The notes under the pieces were generated by a model that had not been told where the DNA came from, ran no database searches, and saw only the letters and a list, made by a program, of their open reading frames with translations. From CAZSLO01 sp964608025 (lineage in GTDB: Bacteria; Chloroflexota; Dehalococcoidia; Lucifugimonadales; CAJWER01): a stretch of 64,000 nt of DNA. The stretch is from assembly GCA_964608025.1 (NCBI GenBank), contig CAZSLO010000021.1, positions 1 through 64,000 on the forward strand, in the 5' to 3' direction. A program made the translations under genes and the position numbers. Within the stretch, counting starts at the first letter, position 1. Each line of letters opens with the position of its first letter. This document shows positions 63,463 through 64,000 of the stretch, in pieces.

Positions 63463-64000
63463 AATATGCGTTCTACCCTGGTTGTGTCTCAAGAGGCGCA
63501 GCTCCAGAGCTATTTGCAGCAACTATATCTGTATGCGCAAAGCTGGGCATTGAATTGGAATTCGATCCAATGCGTTCTGCATCCTGCACAGGCTCTGGCA
63601 TCCTTCAAGAGAAGAATCTGCGACTGGGTGACACCCTGAATGCGCGCACTTTCGCCCTTGCAGAAAAGACAGGCCTGCCTCTGTTGAATATTTGCAGCAC
63701 CTGCCAAGGTGTAATGTCACAAGCAAACCAACGATTGACCTCCGACCCCGACTACCTAGCATCTATTAACGAAGATCTTGCGGAAGAAGGTCTAGAATAC
63801 AAAGGTACAGTGGAGCCTAGGCATCTAATGTGGATAATTGTCGAAGACGTAGGCCTTGATAAACTCAGGTCTCAGGTAACTCTGCCCTTAAAAGGATTCA
63901 AGGTAGCTCCATTTTATGGTTGTTATATTGTCCGACCAACATCTGCGCTTGGATTCGATAGACATCCAGAACGTAAAGATGCCCTTGAACGTGTCATAGA
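63459..64000 (+). CDS. CCG-domain (HdrB/SdhE-like) subunit of succinate dehydrogenase, 3' end cut by the window
   Basis: Its ATG overlaps the sdhB stop as ATGA, and 180 codons are visible before the window ends. The first repeat has FYPGC (C9), SCTG (C43) and CSTC (C79, C82), matching the CCG-domain pattern except that the usual Cys-Cys-Gly is Ser-Cys-Thr-Gly. The second repeat starts at YGCYIVRP (about 165). Such cysteine-rich subunits replace the membrane cytochrome b in non-classical succinate:quinone reductases and resemble HdrB. Membrane attachment would be through amphipathic regions. This cannot be confirmed without the missing end. Confidence 0.85.
   Translation, partial: MKYAFYPGCVSRGAAPELFAATISVCAKLGIELEFDPMRSASCTGSGILQEKNLRLGDTLNARTFALAEKTGLPLLNICSTCQGVMSQANQRLTSDPDYLASINEDLAEEGLEYKGTVEPRHLMWIIVEDVGLDKLRSQVTLPLKGFKVAPFYGCYIVRPTSALGFDRHPERKDALERVI

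Noticed and set aside
1..64000. CRISPR arrays, insertion sequences, prophage or toxin-antitoxin modules
   Set aside because: No regularly spaced repeats, transposase or integrase motifs, or small paired toxin genes were seen on either strand.

Overview
The window looks like a piece of chromosome from a free-living, probably aerobic, heterotrophic bacterium of mid-40s percent GC (judged by eye). It has no phage genes, insertion sequences or CRISPR array. The gene mix suggests a SAR202-like lineage of Chloroflexota: many Gfo/Idh/MocA oxidoreductases, sialidase-like propellers, an enolase-superfamily enzyme, N-acyl-D-amino-acid deacylases, a solute-binding lipoprotein with an Ala/Pro linker, and a succinate dehydrogenase with a CCG-type subunit. 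This placement is inferred from gene content; there is no rRNA or ribosomal protein here to confirm it.

Layout. 1-3175 (+): a 5'-truncated sialidase-like propeller, a DegT-type PLP aminotransferase and a formylglycine-generating-enzyme-like protein. 3222-6032 (-): a large fusion of a membrane permease with an FG-GAP/VCBS propeller and an ASPIC/UnbV domain. 6369-8690 (+): a family 5 solute-binding lipoprotein ending in a near-perfect terminator hairpin. 9000-21268 (mostly -): a catabolic block with a zinc-free MDR dehydrogenase, two D-aminoacylase-type amidohydrolases, an LRR lipoprotein, a ThDP enzyme, gamma-glutamyltranspeptidase and a SelA-like PLP enzyme, interrupted by a UMF1/Atg22-type transporter (+). 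21441-23797 (+): a HAD phosphatase/dehalogenase, an NHL propeller and a nitroreductase. 23912-31162 (-): two very large paralogous FtsX/MacB-type permeases without an ATPase.

31313-40989 (-) is a phosphate regulon in transcription order: Gfo/Idh oxidoreductase, an unrecognised 568-residue protein, phoB, phoR, then pstS-pstC-pstA-pstB-phoU. The first four overlap one another by 4-11 bases. Before pstS lies an array of GTTAA repeats at exact 11-base steps, a PHO box. The unknown gene coupled to phoB is the best lead for an undescribed role.

41253-45031 (+): tRNA-Ser(GCT), miaB, nadA and nadC. 45240-58248 (+) is a sugar or polyol catabolism island: four Gfo/Idh oxidoreductases, a ThuA-like protein, a membrane-anchored 13-repeat Ycf48-like propeller, two tandem sialidase-like proteins without signal peptides, an SDR and a galactonate-dehydratase-like enzyme. 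58299-60347 (-) is a DUF255 thioredoxin-fold protein. 60669-64000 (+) is a succinate dehydrogenase operon, sdhA-sdhB-CCG subunit, cut by the window end. Its SdhB carries an extra cysteine that predicts a 4Fe-4S third cluster, so the complex looks like a non-classical (type E) enzyme.

Together the genes suggest a scavenger that takes up peptides and amino-acid conjugates, oxidises diverse sugars or sugar acids with NAD(P)-dependent dehydrogenases, and responds to phosphate limitation.
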